Of a stretch of 53,017 bases of DNA, positions 36,229 to 47,121 are shown one piece after another; the stretch's first letter is position 1, and every line of letters starts with the position of its first letter. A program made the translations under genes and the position numbers. The stretch is from Puniceicoccaceae bacterium K14 (lineage in GTDB: Bacteria; Verrucomicrobiota; Verrucomicrobiia; Opitutales; Opitutaceae): positions 1 through 53,017 of the forward strand of contig JAKYXN010000038.1 of assembly GCA_022538095.1 (NCBI GenBank), written 5' to 3'. Under the pieces are notes generated by a model. It did no database searches. It saw only the letters and a list, made by a program, of their open reading frames with translations, and was not told the origin of the DNA.

Positions 36229-36474
36229 TCAAAGGGAATCGCTCAGCAAACGTACAAAACTGGGGTCGACTCGTTTAGAGGGAATGGGGGGGACGACGAA
36301 ATGTGTAATGCCTTCGATTTCGAGTGACCCGACAATATCTGCAATTCCGAGTTCGGAAAGCCAGGCCATCAAGTCGTGACTCACTCCCGTAACTGTAGGT
36401 GAGCTTAGGAAGTCTGACGGTGCGAGGATCGTGAAAACATAGTGTGTATCCGTTATGACAATGCAATATAAATT
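36229..36474 (-). pseudogene. Truncated gene, 81 open codons without a start, next to an IS3 remnant
   Basis: From a TGA at 36475-36477 the frame stays open to TGA at 36229-36231 and reads like a real protein C-terminus: VFTILAPSDFLSSPTVTG, HDLMAWLSELGIADIVGS, LEIEGITHFVVPPIPSKR and VDPSFVRLLSDSL. There is no ATG, GTG or TTG near its beginning in frame, and its 5' side runs into the IS3 orfA remnant 26 bases away. The simplest reading is that the element removed or displaced its start. I do not recognise the family. A different frame over the same bases (36275-36478) looks random. Confidence 0.45.
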
Positions 36475-36499
36475 TCAAGGGTTGGGAAGTCGGCGGGCC

Positions 36500-36753
36500 T
36501 CAGAGCTTTTTTGAAAGCACCTCCTGCTGCATGTGCTTGTCCAGGCTGAGGTCGGATACCAATTTCCTAAGAGAAGCGTTCTCTTCCTCAAGTTGCTTGA
36601 GGCGGCGAACCTCGCTTAAGCCCATATCAGCATATTTTCGCCTCCATCTGTGATACGTTTGTTCGCTGCGCCCATTTCCCGACAAACTTCGGCGATCTTG
36701 CGACCGCCATCGATTATCTGTTCTTGGCTGCAACGTTTTCCTTTGGTTTTCAT
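36500..36753 (-). pseudogene. IS3-family transposase orfA remnant (frameshifted, internally deleted)
   Basis: ATG at 36751-36753 begins MKTKGKRCSQEQIIDGGRKI and continues AEVCREMG, the N-terminal helix-turn-helix of IS3-type OrfA, but it lacks the expected eight or so residues between EQII and GGRK. After CREMG one base is missing; the other frame then gives SEQTYHRWRRKYADMGLSEV and RRLKQLEEENASLRKLVSDL, ending VLSKKL, the classic OrfA leucine-zipper end. No orfB follows and no paired terminal repeats are visible, so the element is dead. AAGGAAG lies seven bases before the ATG, a Shine-Dalgarno-like site uncommon in this window. Confidence 0.8.
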
Positions 36754-36852
36754 ATGTCTTCCTTAGTTTTATGTTATCGGAAAACTAACTCAAGGCCGGT
36801 AAAGTTTTAGGGGAGCGCGTCACCAAGCAAAACTATTTCAATTTGATCTTGA

Positions 36853-38166
36853 TTAGATCTTGGGAAGGGTTCGTCGATCTCTGACCCAACGTTCTTCGAC
36901 GCTTGTTACTTGTCCCTCGATGTTAGTTTGGAATTCGATGGTCATCTTGCTGTCTTCGGATACGAATAGGAACTCGCTTGCAGGGTAGAAGATCTTTTTG
37001 TCTTTTTCATTCTTTTTCCAGGTGAACGCATCGTTTTCAAAAACGAAGGAGCAGAATGATTTTTTTGCGTCTTTGCCGTATTTGCCTTCGAATTTAGCGA
37101 ACGACGCAGGATCAAATTCTTGTAGTCGATTTGGCGGCACGAACGGATCTTTGGCGTATTCTATATTTTTAATTTTTTGTTTTTTAGCGGCTTCGAGAGC
37201 TCGTTGCTTTTTGTCGCTTCCTAGAATTTTTCCACGGGGCATAAGGGCTTCGACATAGGCTTTTGTGAGCGCTTCGATGTCACCGTCATTGAAGTTTTGT
37301 CCCATCGCATTCAATACAGTATAATAGAGCATGCCTTTCCGTAGCCCTTCTGCGGCATCCTTGATAATAGGCTTGAATGTGGCGATTGCAGCTCGAGCGG
37401 CAGTTCGCTTGAAGAAGCCGAGCTTTGCTTCTTTCATTGCCATCGGAATTACTTTTTTGAGAGCCTTGTTGACTGAGCTTCGTGGTGGAAGATAGAATAC
37501 CCAATCATACTTATCCTGTTTGTATTTTGTAAGATCGGCCAGAGTGAGATTCTTTAACCTATCCTTAAGCTGGTCTTTCATTGTATTCTCAGTCCAGGTG
37601 GCCAGATATAGGTCTGACGCTACGCCTTCAAGAGGCACTGGAAAGGCGTTGGCTATATCTTCAAAACCAATTAACACGTCTTCGTTTTCAGGGTCGTTCT
37701 CGGGGTCGTCTGACTGGGTTAGTTCCTCCCATTTTTTGAGAAGTACCCTGAGCTGCTCGGCCGTGGGGGAGAGCTCTTCTTGGATAAGGCCATTTTCGTC
37801 CAGATCAAGAAAGGTGTGTATGACGATAAAAGGATGGGGATTATTTTTTTCTCCCGCTATGACAAGTCCTTGGCCGGTGGACTTTTCCAGAGTGCCGTAA
37901 GCGACCTCGACGACCGAGTGGGAGAAGCGTTCAGCGTAGCTTTCAGTTGCGTTCTTTTCGGCGAAAATGGATATCGAGAACTCTTCGCTTTTTACGACAA
38001 TAGGGTCCAATTCGATGACTTTCATGAAGTACATATCCAGATCGTCGTCACTTGTGGCTTCGCTTATGGGATCGGCCAGACAAGAGCATACAACTAGAAT
38101 TAACGCGATGATTATGGAAATATTACGCGCGGGCGAAAAACCTATATAAGAATGATGAGAGTGCAT
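36853..38166 (-). CDS. Secreted protein of unknown function with TonB-box-like motif
   Basis: A 437-residue exported protein. Residues 14-31 are a hydrophobic signal ending in CSCLA, so a lipoprotein is possible. Residues 51-58 read IELDPIVV, differing by one residue from the TonB-box segment IELDPLVV of the receptor at 235-3078, but no plug or barrel follows. The middle part is mixed alpha/beta (FIVIHTFLDLDENGLI, VLLKKWEEL) with an Asp/Glu/Asn-rich linker at about 150-165. A basic, alanine-rich segment follows at about 235-280 (KRTAARAAIATFKPIIKDAAEG), and a beta-rich C-terminus ends VEERWVRDRRT. I recognise no family. It stands 86 bases from the ADP-ribosylglycohydrolase gene on the same strand, possibly co-transcribed. 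Confidence 0.75.
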   Translation of the reverse strand: MHSHHSYIGFSPARNISIIIALILVVCSCLADPISEATSDDDLDMYFMKVIELDPIVVKSEEFSISIFAEKNATESYAERFSHSVVEVAYGTLEKSTGQGLVIAGEKNNPHPFIVIHTFLDLDENGLIQEELSPTAEQLRVLLKKWEELTQSDDPENDPENEDVLIGFEDIANAFPVPLEGVASDLYLATWTENTMKDQLKDRLKNLTLADLTKYKQDKYDWVFYLPPRSSVNKALKKVIPMAMKEAKLGFFKRTAARAAIATFKPIIKDAAEGLRKGMLYYTVLNAMGQNFNDGDIEALTKAYVEALMPRGKILGSDKKQRALEAAKKQKIKNIEYAKDPFVPPNRLQEFDPASFAKFEGKYGKDAKKSFCSFVFENDAFTWKKNEKDKKIFYPASEFLFVSEDSKMTIEFQTNIEGQVTSVEERWVRDRRTLPKI

Positions 38167-38252
38167 GTAATTTAGACATGAAGTTGAATCATGCCTAAGT
38201 ACACCTATTCGCGTCTTGAGTTGCGCGAAAATTGGTCAAATTTTTTTAACTG

Positions 38253-39341
38253 CTACTGCGAAAGATTTAATTTCGCTAAGGCGTCATCGATACGAGGTTT
38301 GCTGTTTAGCTCCCGACTCCATTCGGCTGGCAATTCGTTATACTTTCCTTGGGCTGCGATGAGCATGCCAAGAATCATGGCTCGAGCGGAATTGTCTCCC
38401 CCCGCAATTGCGTTTTCGCTGATCATTTTTGTAGGCTCGTTTTCAAAGGTTAGGGCAAACCACAGGGTGAGTGGGAATGCTTTATGTACGCTGCAGCTCA
38501 AGCCTAACAAATCGTAGGGTTTCTTGGTGTCTTTGCTGATCGCGTCTTTAACGGCGGTGAAATAGTCGCTCAAAACTGTATTCCCGTTTCCTGTTTTTAA
38601 GGAGGATTCGAACGCCGTCTCGAAATCTGCGCCGCCGGCAATTACGTCAAGGCTACGCGTGAAGAACTCGGCTGCGTCTGCAACAATTGTATACCCGTGA
38701 GTGATACTGACTTGAGCGCGTGCCGCGGCTACTCGCTCTTCCAACGGAGCGTCCCAGAGGTACGCTAGCAGGGGTGCCATACGAGACACAGCTGAGATAT
38801 CGCTGCTATCGGATGGTTCCTTGCTTCCGTCCTTTAAATTAGCCAGGGTCGCTTTAGTTGCGCCGTCTTGATAACTTTGTGGATGCGAACCCCAATAGGC
38901 TGCCCAGTCTGTTCGCCATAGATTGGCGGACCACTCTTGTCGGTTTGCTAGTGATTCAAGCAAGGCGAGCGATTGATCGCCGTAGTGAGTTAGATCTCCC
39001 TCTGATTTGCCTGGATGGTAATTTGATCGCGGTGCGTCTAATTGAGAAATTCCGATTGGGTAGTGTTTCTGGATTTCAGAATCGTCGTAGAGCCAGTGTG
39101 GGCCAAGTGAGAGCGAATCAGCTGCGAGTGATGTGATAACGATGTTTTTCATTCTTGTGGAAAATTGTTGAATTGAAATTCTGTGATTAGCTCGAAGATG
39201 TTTATTGGCTTCTAATGGAGTTGTCCGATTTGAGGAGTTTTTTTCAGGTAATTGATTGTCAGCAGTCAGAAGCGGAACCCACCCAGTAACGCTTGCTAGT
39301 ATAGTGCAGAGTAGAAAACGTGAACTTGATATAGGTTTCAT
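38253..39341 (-). CDS. ADP-ribosylglycohydrolase family protein, possibly exported
   Basis: A 362-residue reading from ATG 39339-39341. It begins with a good signal peptide (RFLLCTILASVTGWVPLLTA) and a 30-residue linker. A second ATG at 39150-39152 (MKNIVITSLAADSLSLGPHW) gives a 299-residue protein that starts where family members normally start, so a cytoplasmic form is also possible. The all-helical family fold is seen in LAADSLSLGPHWLYD, THYGDQS (first metal-binding Asp), and IAGGDNSARAMILGML. The last site is GGDNS where canonical enzymes have GDTDT, so the di-magnesium site is altered, as in an ill-defined subfamily. The substrate may be ADP-ribose on protein or nucleic acid, or something else. 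Confidence 0.8.
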   Translation of the reverse strand: MKPISSSRFLLCTILASVTGWVPLLTADNQLPEKNSSNRTTPLEANKHLRANHRISIQQFSTRMKNIVITSLAADSLSLGPHWLYDDSEIQKHYPIGISQLDAPRSNYHPGKSEGDLTHYGDQSLALLESLANRQEWSANLWRTDWAAYWGSHPQSYQDGATKATLANLKDGSKEPSDSSDISAVSRMAPLLAYLWDAPLEERVAAARAQVSITHGYTIVADAAEFFTRSLDVIAGGADFETAFESSLKTGNGNTVLSDYFTAVKDAISKDTKKPYDLLGLSCSVHKAFPLTLWFALTFENEPTKMISENAIAGGDNSARAMILGMLIAAQGKYNELPAEWSRELNSKPRIDDALAKLNLSQ

Positions 39342-39431
39342 TATCTTATAAGCCAATGCTCTGAATCGTAGAATTTAAGGCTCGATCCTGTCTATACAGG
39401 CTGACAACGGAAACGATAGAGAAATTATTGC

Positions 39432-41069
39432 CTAAATATTTCGGTATTCAAAGTAGTCGAAATCCGCGTGCATTTCCTGGGTGTGTAGATCTTGGGCGAA
39501 TAGGCCGACGAAGCATCCGGTGAATTTGTGAAAAGGGTACTCGTCAGAGAGTATAGATGCGTCTAATACGTCGCCATAGTTTTTCCAATTGATGCCATCG
39601 GGAGAGTAAGAGAATTGAAGTTCGCTGTGGTTGAGTTCTGCCTTCAGGTAGATTTTATTCCAATCTGTTAATTTAACTCTAAATTCTGGATACTCAGTTT
39701 TTTCGCCATTGTCTCCCTTTATAAGTCCGAGAGTTCTGCCTCCCAAACTTTCACTATTGTACACGCGCAAGTAATAAAGGTTAGAAGCACTATAGAAACA
39801 TGTAAGTCCTGCTGATTGAGAAGCGTGCCAAGGGGAAAATTCGAGACAGGTTTCCGCTGTGAACTTAAAGCTGGTTATGCGACGAGCGATTAAGCTCATG
39901 CGTCGCGATGAGAATATAGATCCTTGTCCGCGAATACGAAGATGTCCCGCGCGAGCTGTTAGCGAAGCCCAAGAAGGATCAATCGGGATTCGATAACTTT
40001 GGTATTTATTGTCTAAAGACTCGGAATCGAATTCGTCTCTAGCGGGCTTTGGGGGAAACGGGTGTTCGGTAAGTTGAGGAGCCTCTGTTTCCATCAAAGC
40101 CATGTTTCCTCCGGATGACAATCGGAGCCAGCCCTCGTCGTTCCAATAAGCTTTTTGTATAGAGGTTTCTCGTCCGAGTGGGCATCGAAGGCTAGGGAGC
40201 AAGGGACGGGAACAAAGGTGGGGGATGTACCATTCACCGTTTTGCGTTTCGACAAGCGAGCCGTGCCCAGACTTTTGCAGAATGGATTCGGAATTATAAC
40301 GGTTGGGTTTTGCGCAGTCGATTATATGGCGTTCGTTAAATTCCTCCGGAACGTTGGTAAGCATGGCTCCTTCAGGATCTGCTTCGTAGGGACCATCGAT
40401 TGCCTTGGATCGAGCCATAACGACGGCGTGGCCATAACCTGTGCCACCTTCTGCGGTCATGAGGTAATAAAAACCATTTCGTTTGTAGAGGTGAGGAGCT
40501 TCGAGGCATCCGCGATCAGTTCCGCCTCGGTATATGCGTTTGGGGCGGCCGAGGAGTTTTTGAGTTTTGGGACACCATTCTTGAAGGACGATTGGTCCTG
40601 GCTGTTCGTATCCAGAACGCGTTTCCCACTCTAGGTTTGTAACCCACTTTCGGCCATCGTCGTCGTGAAATAACGAGGGATCGAATCCGCTACTGTTAAT
40701 GTAAATCGGCTCTGACCATGGGCCTTCAATGTGTTTAGCGGTCACCACAAAGTTATCCATGTCAAAAAATTGGCTACAGTGGCTATACATATTTGTATAG
40801 ACCAAGTAGTAGAGTTGATCGGCCTCACAGTAACTTAGGCAAGGGGCCCAAACTCCTTTAGCCGTTTCGACTCCTGTGAGGTCTAGTTGAGATAGACGGT
40901 TTAGGGGGTGGGGAAGAAGTTTCCAATTTTTGAGGTCTCGAGAATGGTAAATTGCCACTCCTGGAAACCATTCGAAAGTGGATGTAGCTAAGTAGTAATC
41001 TGAGCCTACGCGAATGATAGAGGGATCTGGATTAAAACCGGGTAGAATTGGATTGCGAATATGTGTCAT
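39432..41069 (-). CDS. Glycoside hydrolase family 43 (beta-xylosidase / arabinofuranosidase type)
   Basis: A 545-residue enzyme with a five-bladed propeller catalytic domain (about 1-310). The general base is in NPILPGFNPDPSIIR (Asp at 15), the pKa-modulating Asp in INSSGFDPSLFHDDDG, and the general acid Glu in CLEAPHLYKRNG. WAPCLSYCEADQLYYLVY is typical of GH43 beta-xylosidases (subfamily 11/12 style). The C-terminal domain (about 350-545) is the concanavalin-like beta-xylosidase C-terminal module (FDSESLDNKYQSYRIP, SAGLTCFYSASNLYYLRVY). There is no signal peptide, so it probably cleaves imported xylo- or arabino-oligosaccharides in the cytoplasm. It has its own 258-base upstream region, where an ACAGT-GTGA-ACTGT repeat (41165-41178) is the only motif noticed. 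Confidence 0.93.
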   Translation of the reverse strand: MTHIRNPILPGFNPDPSIIRVGSDYYLATSTFEWFPGVAIYHSRDLKNWKLLPHPLNRLSQLDLTGVETAKGVWAPCLSYCEADQLYYLVYTNMYSHCSQFFDMDNFVVTAKHIEGPWSEPIYINSSGFDPSLFHDDDGRKWVTNLEWETRSGYEQPGPIVLQEWCPKTQKLLGRPKRIYRGGTDRGCLEAPHLYKRNGFYYLMTAEGGTGYGHAVVMARSKAIDGPYEADPEGAMLTNVPEEFNERHIIDCAKPNRYNSESILQKSGHGSLVETQNGEWYIPHLCSRPLLPSLRCPLGRETSIQKAYWNDEGWLRLSSGGNMALMETEAPQLTEHPFPPKPARDEFDSESLDNKYQSYRIPIDPSWASLTARAGHLRIRGQGSIFSSRRMSLIARRITSFKFTAETCLEFSPWHASQSAGLTCFYSASNLYYLRVYNSESLGGRTLGLIKGDNGEKTEYPEFRVKLTDWNKIYLKAELNHSELQFSYSPDGINWKNYGDVLDASILSDEYPFHKFTGCFVGLFAQDLHTQEMHADFDYFEYRNI

Positions 41070-41327
41070 GGCCTATTGGAGATGGGGACTATACGAATGT
41101 AGTCATTTAGATTGAGAACTATAGTCAATTGGCGGATTTGAGTAACTGAAATTTTCGTCTGAATACAGTGTGAACTGTGACATTGGAATCGTATGCTAAA
41201 TTGATAATGCTTTACGGAGCGTTTTTACAATTTTCGCCGTTGTGTTAAAGAGCTAGTGTTAAATCTAACATCAACTTGCAAGTATGCGGTTGAATGCTAT
41301 CCCGATACATAGAATATGCCTTCTTAA

Positions 41328-41915
41328 ATGGTAATTGGATTAACCGGAGGCATTGGGTGTGGGAAATCGACGGCGGCTCGCCTGTTTGAGGAGCTGGGGT
41401 ATCGCCTGTTGGATAGTGACAAAATTGTGCATGAGCTTTTGGCTTCGGATGAGAGCGTAATAAAGCGGATAGTCGAGCGATTTGGTTCGGATATGCGATT
41501 GGGCGAAGGCGGGATTGATCGCAAGGCTTTGGGAGCTATCGTTTTTTCCGATTCGGAAGCGTTGGAGGACCTAGAGGCTATTTTGCACCCGGAGACAGGA
41601 AAGCGCTGGCAGACAGAGGTTGAGGCTCAAGCATCTTTAAATTGGGTCGTAGAGATTCCTCTTTTATTCGAGAAAAACCTTCAGAATAGGTTTGATTTAA
41701 CTGTTTGCGTGTTCTCTGATCAACGAAATCAGTTAGAGCGATTGTCGAGAAAAGGATTAGATCGGCAGCAGTCGTTGGCTCGAATAGCCAAGCAACTACC
41801 TCTGAAAGATAAAGCCGAGAAAGCGGACTATACCTTATTAAATGATGGAACAATCGATTTTCTAAGAGTCCAAATTCAAACGCTTGTTAATGAAATAAAT
41901 AATAACCCACTTTAA
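41328..41915 (+). CDS. coaE: Dephospho-CoA kinase CoaE
   Basis: Last enzyme of coenzyme A synthesis: ATP phosphorylates the 3'-OH of dephospho-CoA. 195 residues, the normal size. The P-loop GLTGGIGCGKSTAARLF starts at residue 3, followed by LLDSDKIVHELL (substrate-binding Asp), the ILHPETGKRW region and VVEIPLLFEKNL with VCVFSDQRNQLERLS in the lid part. It is first in a plus-strand run with rho, a pilB-like gene and pilT; the gap to rho is 85 bases. Confidence 0.95.
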   Translation: MVIGLTGGIGCGKSTAARLFEELGYRLLDSDKIVHELLASDESVIKRIVERFGSDMRLGEGGIDRKALGAIVFSDSEALEDLEAILHPETGKRWQTEVEAQASLNWVVEIPLLFEKNLQNRFDLTVCVFSDQRNQLERLSRKGLDRQQSLARIAKQLPLKDKAEKADYTLLNDGTIDFLRVQIQTLVNEINNNPL

Positions 41916-42000
41916 ATTTAATAAACTCTCCTGACTTGCTATTACCAGAGTGGCTAGCGAGTCGAAGATTGGTCAATCCAACCACCACTAGATTTTTGAT

Positions 42001-44067
<2,067 letters not shown>

Positions 44068-44115
44068 GGCTGATCGCTTGAATCGTAAGTGAGGCGAATG
44101 AAAAGATAGGCAACC

Positions 44116-45837
44116 GTGGCAGACGCATCTTTAATCCTGCAGTTGGCTAAGCGCAAGGAGCTTGTTCAAAGCGAGCAACTCCTGGCTATGCGTGATTCCA
44201 TGACGGATAAAAGCGATGATGCCTTGGTGAATACACTGATTGATCGCGGCTTCTTTTCGCGTGAGTCTATCGTAGATATGATTGCTACGGAGTTTTCAAT
44301 GAGCTCCGTAGATTTGACACGCGGTGCTTTGCCTGCATCGCCAGGTGACTTGTTAGAGTTGCGATTGGCGAAGCGTTTTAACGCATTTCCTCTCAGTTTC
44401 GAGAGCGGGGCTCTTAAAATCGCGATTTCGGATCCATTGGATTTTGAATCGATCGATAACCTGTCGCACATCCTTAATGTATCAATCAATCCGGTACTAG
44501 CAGATAAGCGACAAATCGAGCGAGCAATCGATGTTGCTTACGACCCTGATAGAAATCGTTCTAGAAAGCTTTATAGCGAGAATGAGGAAGAACTAGCCGA
44601 TCAGGTAGATATTAGTTCCAAGAACGTTGTTCTGGATACTAATCTGGACGGAGAGGAAGATGCTCCTATCATTCGATTGGTCCAAGTGATCATTGCGGAC
44701 GCGGTACGTCAGCGTGCTTCGGATATTCATTTCGAACCGTTGGAAAATCGATTTCGCCTTAGGTTTCGCATTGATGGCGTTCTCCAGGATGCTCCGAATC
44801 CACCTCCGAAGCGTTTGCAGCTACCGGTGATTTCCCGTATCAAAGTTATGGGAAAAATGAGTATCGCGGAGAAGCGCTTGCCTCAGGATGGACGGATTCA
44901 AGTGAGGGTTGAAGGTAAGGAGTACGATCTGCGTGTATCTTCGCTGCCCACTGCCTACGGTGAGAGCATTGTCATGCGGATATTAGATAAGACCGGGTTG
45001 ATGAAAGGGTTGCCTGAGCTTGGTTTTTTGAGCGATGACCAAGATGTTTTTGAACAGATGATTTCGTTGCCTGACGGAATTGTATTGATCACTGGTCCGA
45101 CAGGCTCCGGCAAGACGACGACTTTGTACAGTTGTCTCAATTACATTAACCGATCGGATTGCAAGATCATCACCGTTGAGGATCCGATTGAATATCAAAT
45201 GTCCGGCATTAACCAGGTTCCGGTTAAGAAGGATGTTGGAATGGATTTTGCGGCGGCTTTGAAATCGATGCTGAGACAAGCTCCGAATATCATTATGATC
45301 GGGGAAATTCGTGATCTAGAGACTGCTGAGATCGCGATTAATGCGTCTCTTACAGGTCACATGGTATTTAGTACTCTACATACGAATGATGCGCCTTCGG
45401 CGGTAACGCGACTCGTTGACCTGGGCGTGAAACCTTATTTAGTGGCAACCTCGCTAAGAGCTTCAGTCGCTCAACGCCTTGTTCGTTGTGTGTGCCAGCA
45501 CTGCAGCGAAAGTTATGCTCCGAATGCGTATGAATTACAAGTTATTGGGATGACGCCGAGTTCCTTGGGCTCCACGAACTTCAAGAAGGGGAAGGGCTGT
45601 CCAGAATGCGGTTTTGCCGGTAATAAGGGACGTTTTGGTGTTTTTGAGATTTTTCCAATCAACGAAGAAGTAGAGCGAATGATATACTCTGGTGGGACTT
45701 CCACTCAGCTGCGCACTCTCGCTAAACAATTAGGTATGAGGACAATGCGGGAAGATGGCATCCGCAAAGTTGTGGCTGGGCTGACGACTCTTGAAGAGGT
45801 GCTGGCAGTCACGGTTTCTGAGTTTAAGGCGGTTTAG
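44116..45837 (+). CDS. GspE/PilB-type secretion/pilus assembly ATPase
   Basis: Cytoplasmic hexameric ATPase that powers type IV pilus extension or type II secretion, 573 residues. The N-terminal MshEN-like domain (about 30-145) is followed by the N2 domain (ASDIHFEP, LRFRIDGVL) and the ATPase: Walker A GPTGSGKTTT, Asp box TVEDPIEYQ, Walker B MIGEIRDLETAEIA and His box TGHMVFSTLHTND. A zinc-binding pair of CxxC motifs (VCQHCSE, GCPECGF) marks it as PilB/GspE rather than PilT. The start is GTG at 44116, with AGG five bases upstream. The pilT gene 114 bases downstream favours a pilus role (PilB); pilins, PilC and the secretin are not in the window. Confidence 0.92.
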   Translation: MADASLILQLAKRKELVQSEQLLAMRDSMTDKSDDALVNTLIDRGFFSRESIVDMIATEFSMSSVDLTRGALPASPGDLLELRLAKRFNAFPLSFESGALKIAISDPLDFESIDNLSHILNVSINPVLADKRQIERAIDVAYDPDRNRSRKLYSENEEELADQVDISSKNVVLDTNLDGEEDAPIIRLVQVIIADAVRQRASDIHFEPLENRFRLRFRIDGVLQDAPNPPPKRLQLPVISRIKVMGKMSIAEKRLPQDGRIQVRVEGKEYDLRVSSLPTAYGESIVMRILDKTGLMKGLPELGFLSDDQDVFEQMISLPDGIVLITGPTGSGKTTTLYSCLNYINRSDCKIITVEDPIEYQMSGINQVPVKKDVGMDFAAALKSMLRQAPNIIMIGEIRDLETAEIAINASLTGHMVFSTLHTNDAPSAVTRLVDLGVKPYLVATSLRASVAQRLVRCVCQHCSESYAPNAYELQVIGMTPSSLGSTNFKKGKGCPECGFAGNKGRFGVFEIFPINEEVERMIYSGGTSTQLRTLAKQLGMRTMREDGIRKVVAGLTTLEEVLAVTVSEFKAV

Positions 45838-45951
45838 ACGAGAGCCACGAAGTGGGAAAGCCACGGGATCTTTGATGATTCTGATTCTTTCCTTCCGTGT
45901 CGAGGGTCTCGATGACGAATTTTGCTAGCTTAGTCATTCAGTTCTCCATGC

Positions 45952-47058
45952 ATGCATCCGATAGAGTTGGGTATGAATTATGAGATGAATGAATTGTTGG
46001 AGTTGGTTGTCGATGAGGGCGCCTCCGATCTTCATATTCAGGTTGGGCGTCCTCCAACGCTTAGAATGAGTGGAGAAATGGTATCCGTAGACGGTCCTGA
46101 TCTAACTCCTAAGGATACTGAGGGTTTAGTCCAATCGATCAGTTCAGATACTCAAATCCAAGCTTCAAAGGAAGTTGGAAGCGCCGACTTTGGATTCGCA
46201 TATCTCGACCGAGCTCGCTTTCGTGTTTCCGTATTAAAGTCGAAGGGCAATTACGGGATGGTGTTACGCCAGATACCAAATGACTTTTTCTCCCTAGAGC
46301 AGATTGGCTTGCCTGACAAAATAAAGGATCTCGTTTTTCGTCCGCGTGGATTGATATTGGTAACCGGTCCGACGGGATCCGGCAAAAGTACGACGCTTGC
46401 TTCGATCATAAACTACATCAATCAAAATAAGAGTGGGCATATCATAACGCTCGAAGATCCAATCGAGTATTATCACAATCACAATAAATGCATCGTAACT
46501 CAGCGCGAGATTGGAGTCGATGTAACAACCTTTTCTGATGCGATCCGTAGAGCATTGAGACAAGATCCGGATGTTATTCTGGTAGGGGAAATGCGAGATT
46601 TGGAGACGATTGAAGCTGCGATCAGCGCTGCGGAAACGGGACACTTAGTTTTCGGGACTCTGCATACGAATAGTGCGGCAAGTACGGTTGATCGTATGGT
46701 AGATGCATTTCCAGCGAACATGAAAGAAATGGTGCGCACGCAGTTGGCGTCTTCTTTGGTTGCTGTAGTTTCTCAAGTTTTGTGTAAGAAAGAAGGAGGC
46801 GGACGGGTTGCTGGCTTGGAAGTAATGGTGACAACGAATTCCATTCAAGCGCTCATCCGTGACAATAAGACTTACCGTATTGATTCAGACATACAAACAG
46901 GCGCTGCCCTTGGTATGATATCGATGGATATGCACTTACTGAGTTTGTACAATCGCGGTTTGATAAGCGCTCGAGAGTGTTTTGAAAAATCACAGGCTCC
47001 AGAAGAAATGCGCAAGAAACTTGAGAACTTGGGTGCGGAAGTGGTCAGCCGAAATTAG
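45952..47058 (+). CDS. pilT: Type IV pilus retraction ATPase PilT
   Basis: Hexameric motor that depolymerises type IV pili for twitching motility and DNA uptake, 368 residues. The N-terminal PAS-like part has [17 protein letters not shown]. The RecA-like part has Walker [11 protein letters not shown], Asp box [11 protein letters not shown], Walker [15 protein letters not shown] and His box [14 protein letters not shown]. No CxxC zinc motif, which separates it from PilB. The C-terminus contains the LMVTTNS-type (here [17 protein letters not shown]) segment of PilT. Starts at Met8 or Met12 are also possible. Confidence 0.94.
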   Translation: MHPIELGMNYEMNELLELVVDEGASDLHIQVGRPPTLRMSGEMVSVDGPDLTPKDTEGLVQSISSDTQIQASKEVGSADFGFAYLDRARFRVSVLKSKGNYGMVLRQIPNDFFSLEQIGLPDKIKDLVFRPRGLILVTGPTGSGKSTTLASIINYINQNKSGHIITLEDPIEYYHNHNKCIVTQREIGVDVTTFSDAIRRALRQDPDVILVGEMRDLETIEAAISAAETGHLVFGTLHTNSAASTVDRMVDAFPANMKEMVRTQLASSLVAVVSQVLCKKEGGGRVAGLEVMVTTNSIQALIRDNKTYRIDSDIQTGAALGMISMDMHLLSLYNRGLISARECFEKSQAPEEMRKKLENLGAEVVSRN

Positions 47059-47083
47059 GCTTATTCAAACTCTAAAATTTACT

Positions 47084-47121
47084 AAAGCTAAGACACCTTT
47101 GTGTGTCTTAGCTTTCTTTTT
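47084..47121 (+). terminator. Terminator of pilT, overlapping the glnD stop codon
   Basis: AAAGCTAAGACAC (47084-47096), loop CTTTGT, GTGTCTTAGCTTT (47103-47115), then CTTTTTGC. A 13-bp perfect stem. The right arm includes the TAA stop codon of the convergent glnD (47108-47110). The T-run is on the plus strand only, so it mainly serves pilT. Confidence 0.85.

Noticed and set aside
36275-36478. 67-codon ORF starting with TTG next to the IS3 remnant
   Set aside because: It overlaps a different frame on the same strand that reads far more like protein; this frame is rich in Arg, Cys and His and looks random.
39387-39400. CCTGT-CTAT-ACAGG hairpin between the GH43 and ADP-ribosylglycohydrolase genes
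   Set aside because: The stem is short and there is no T-run on either strand, so it cannot be supported as a terminator or operator.
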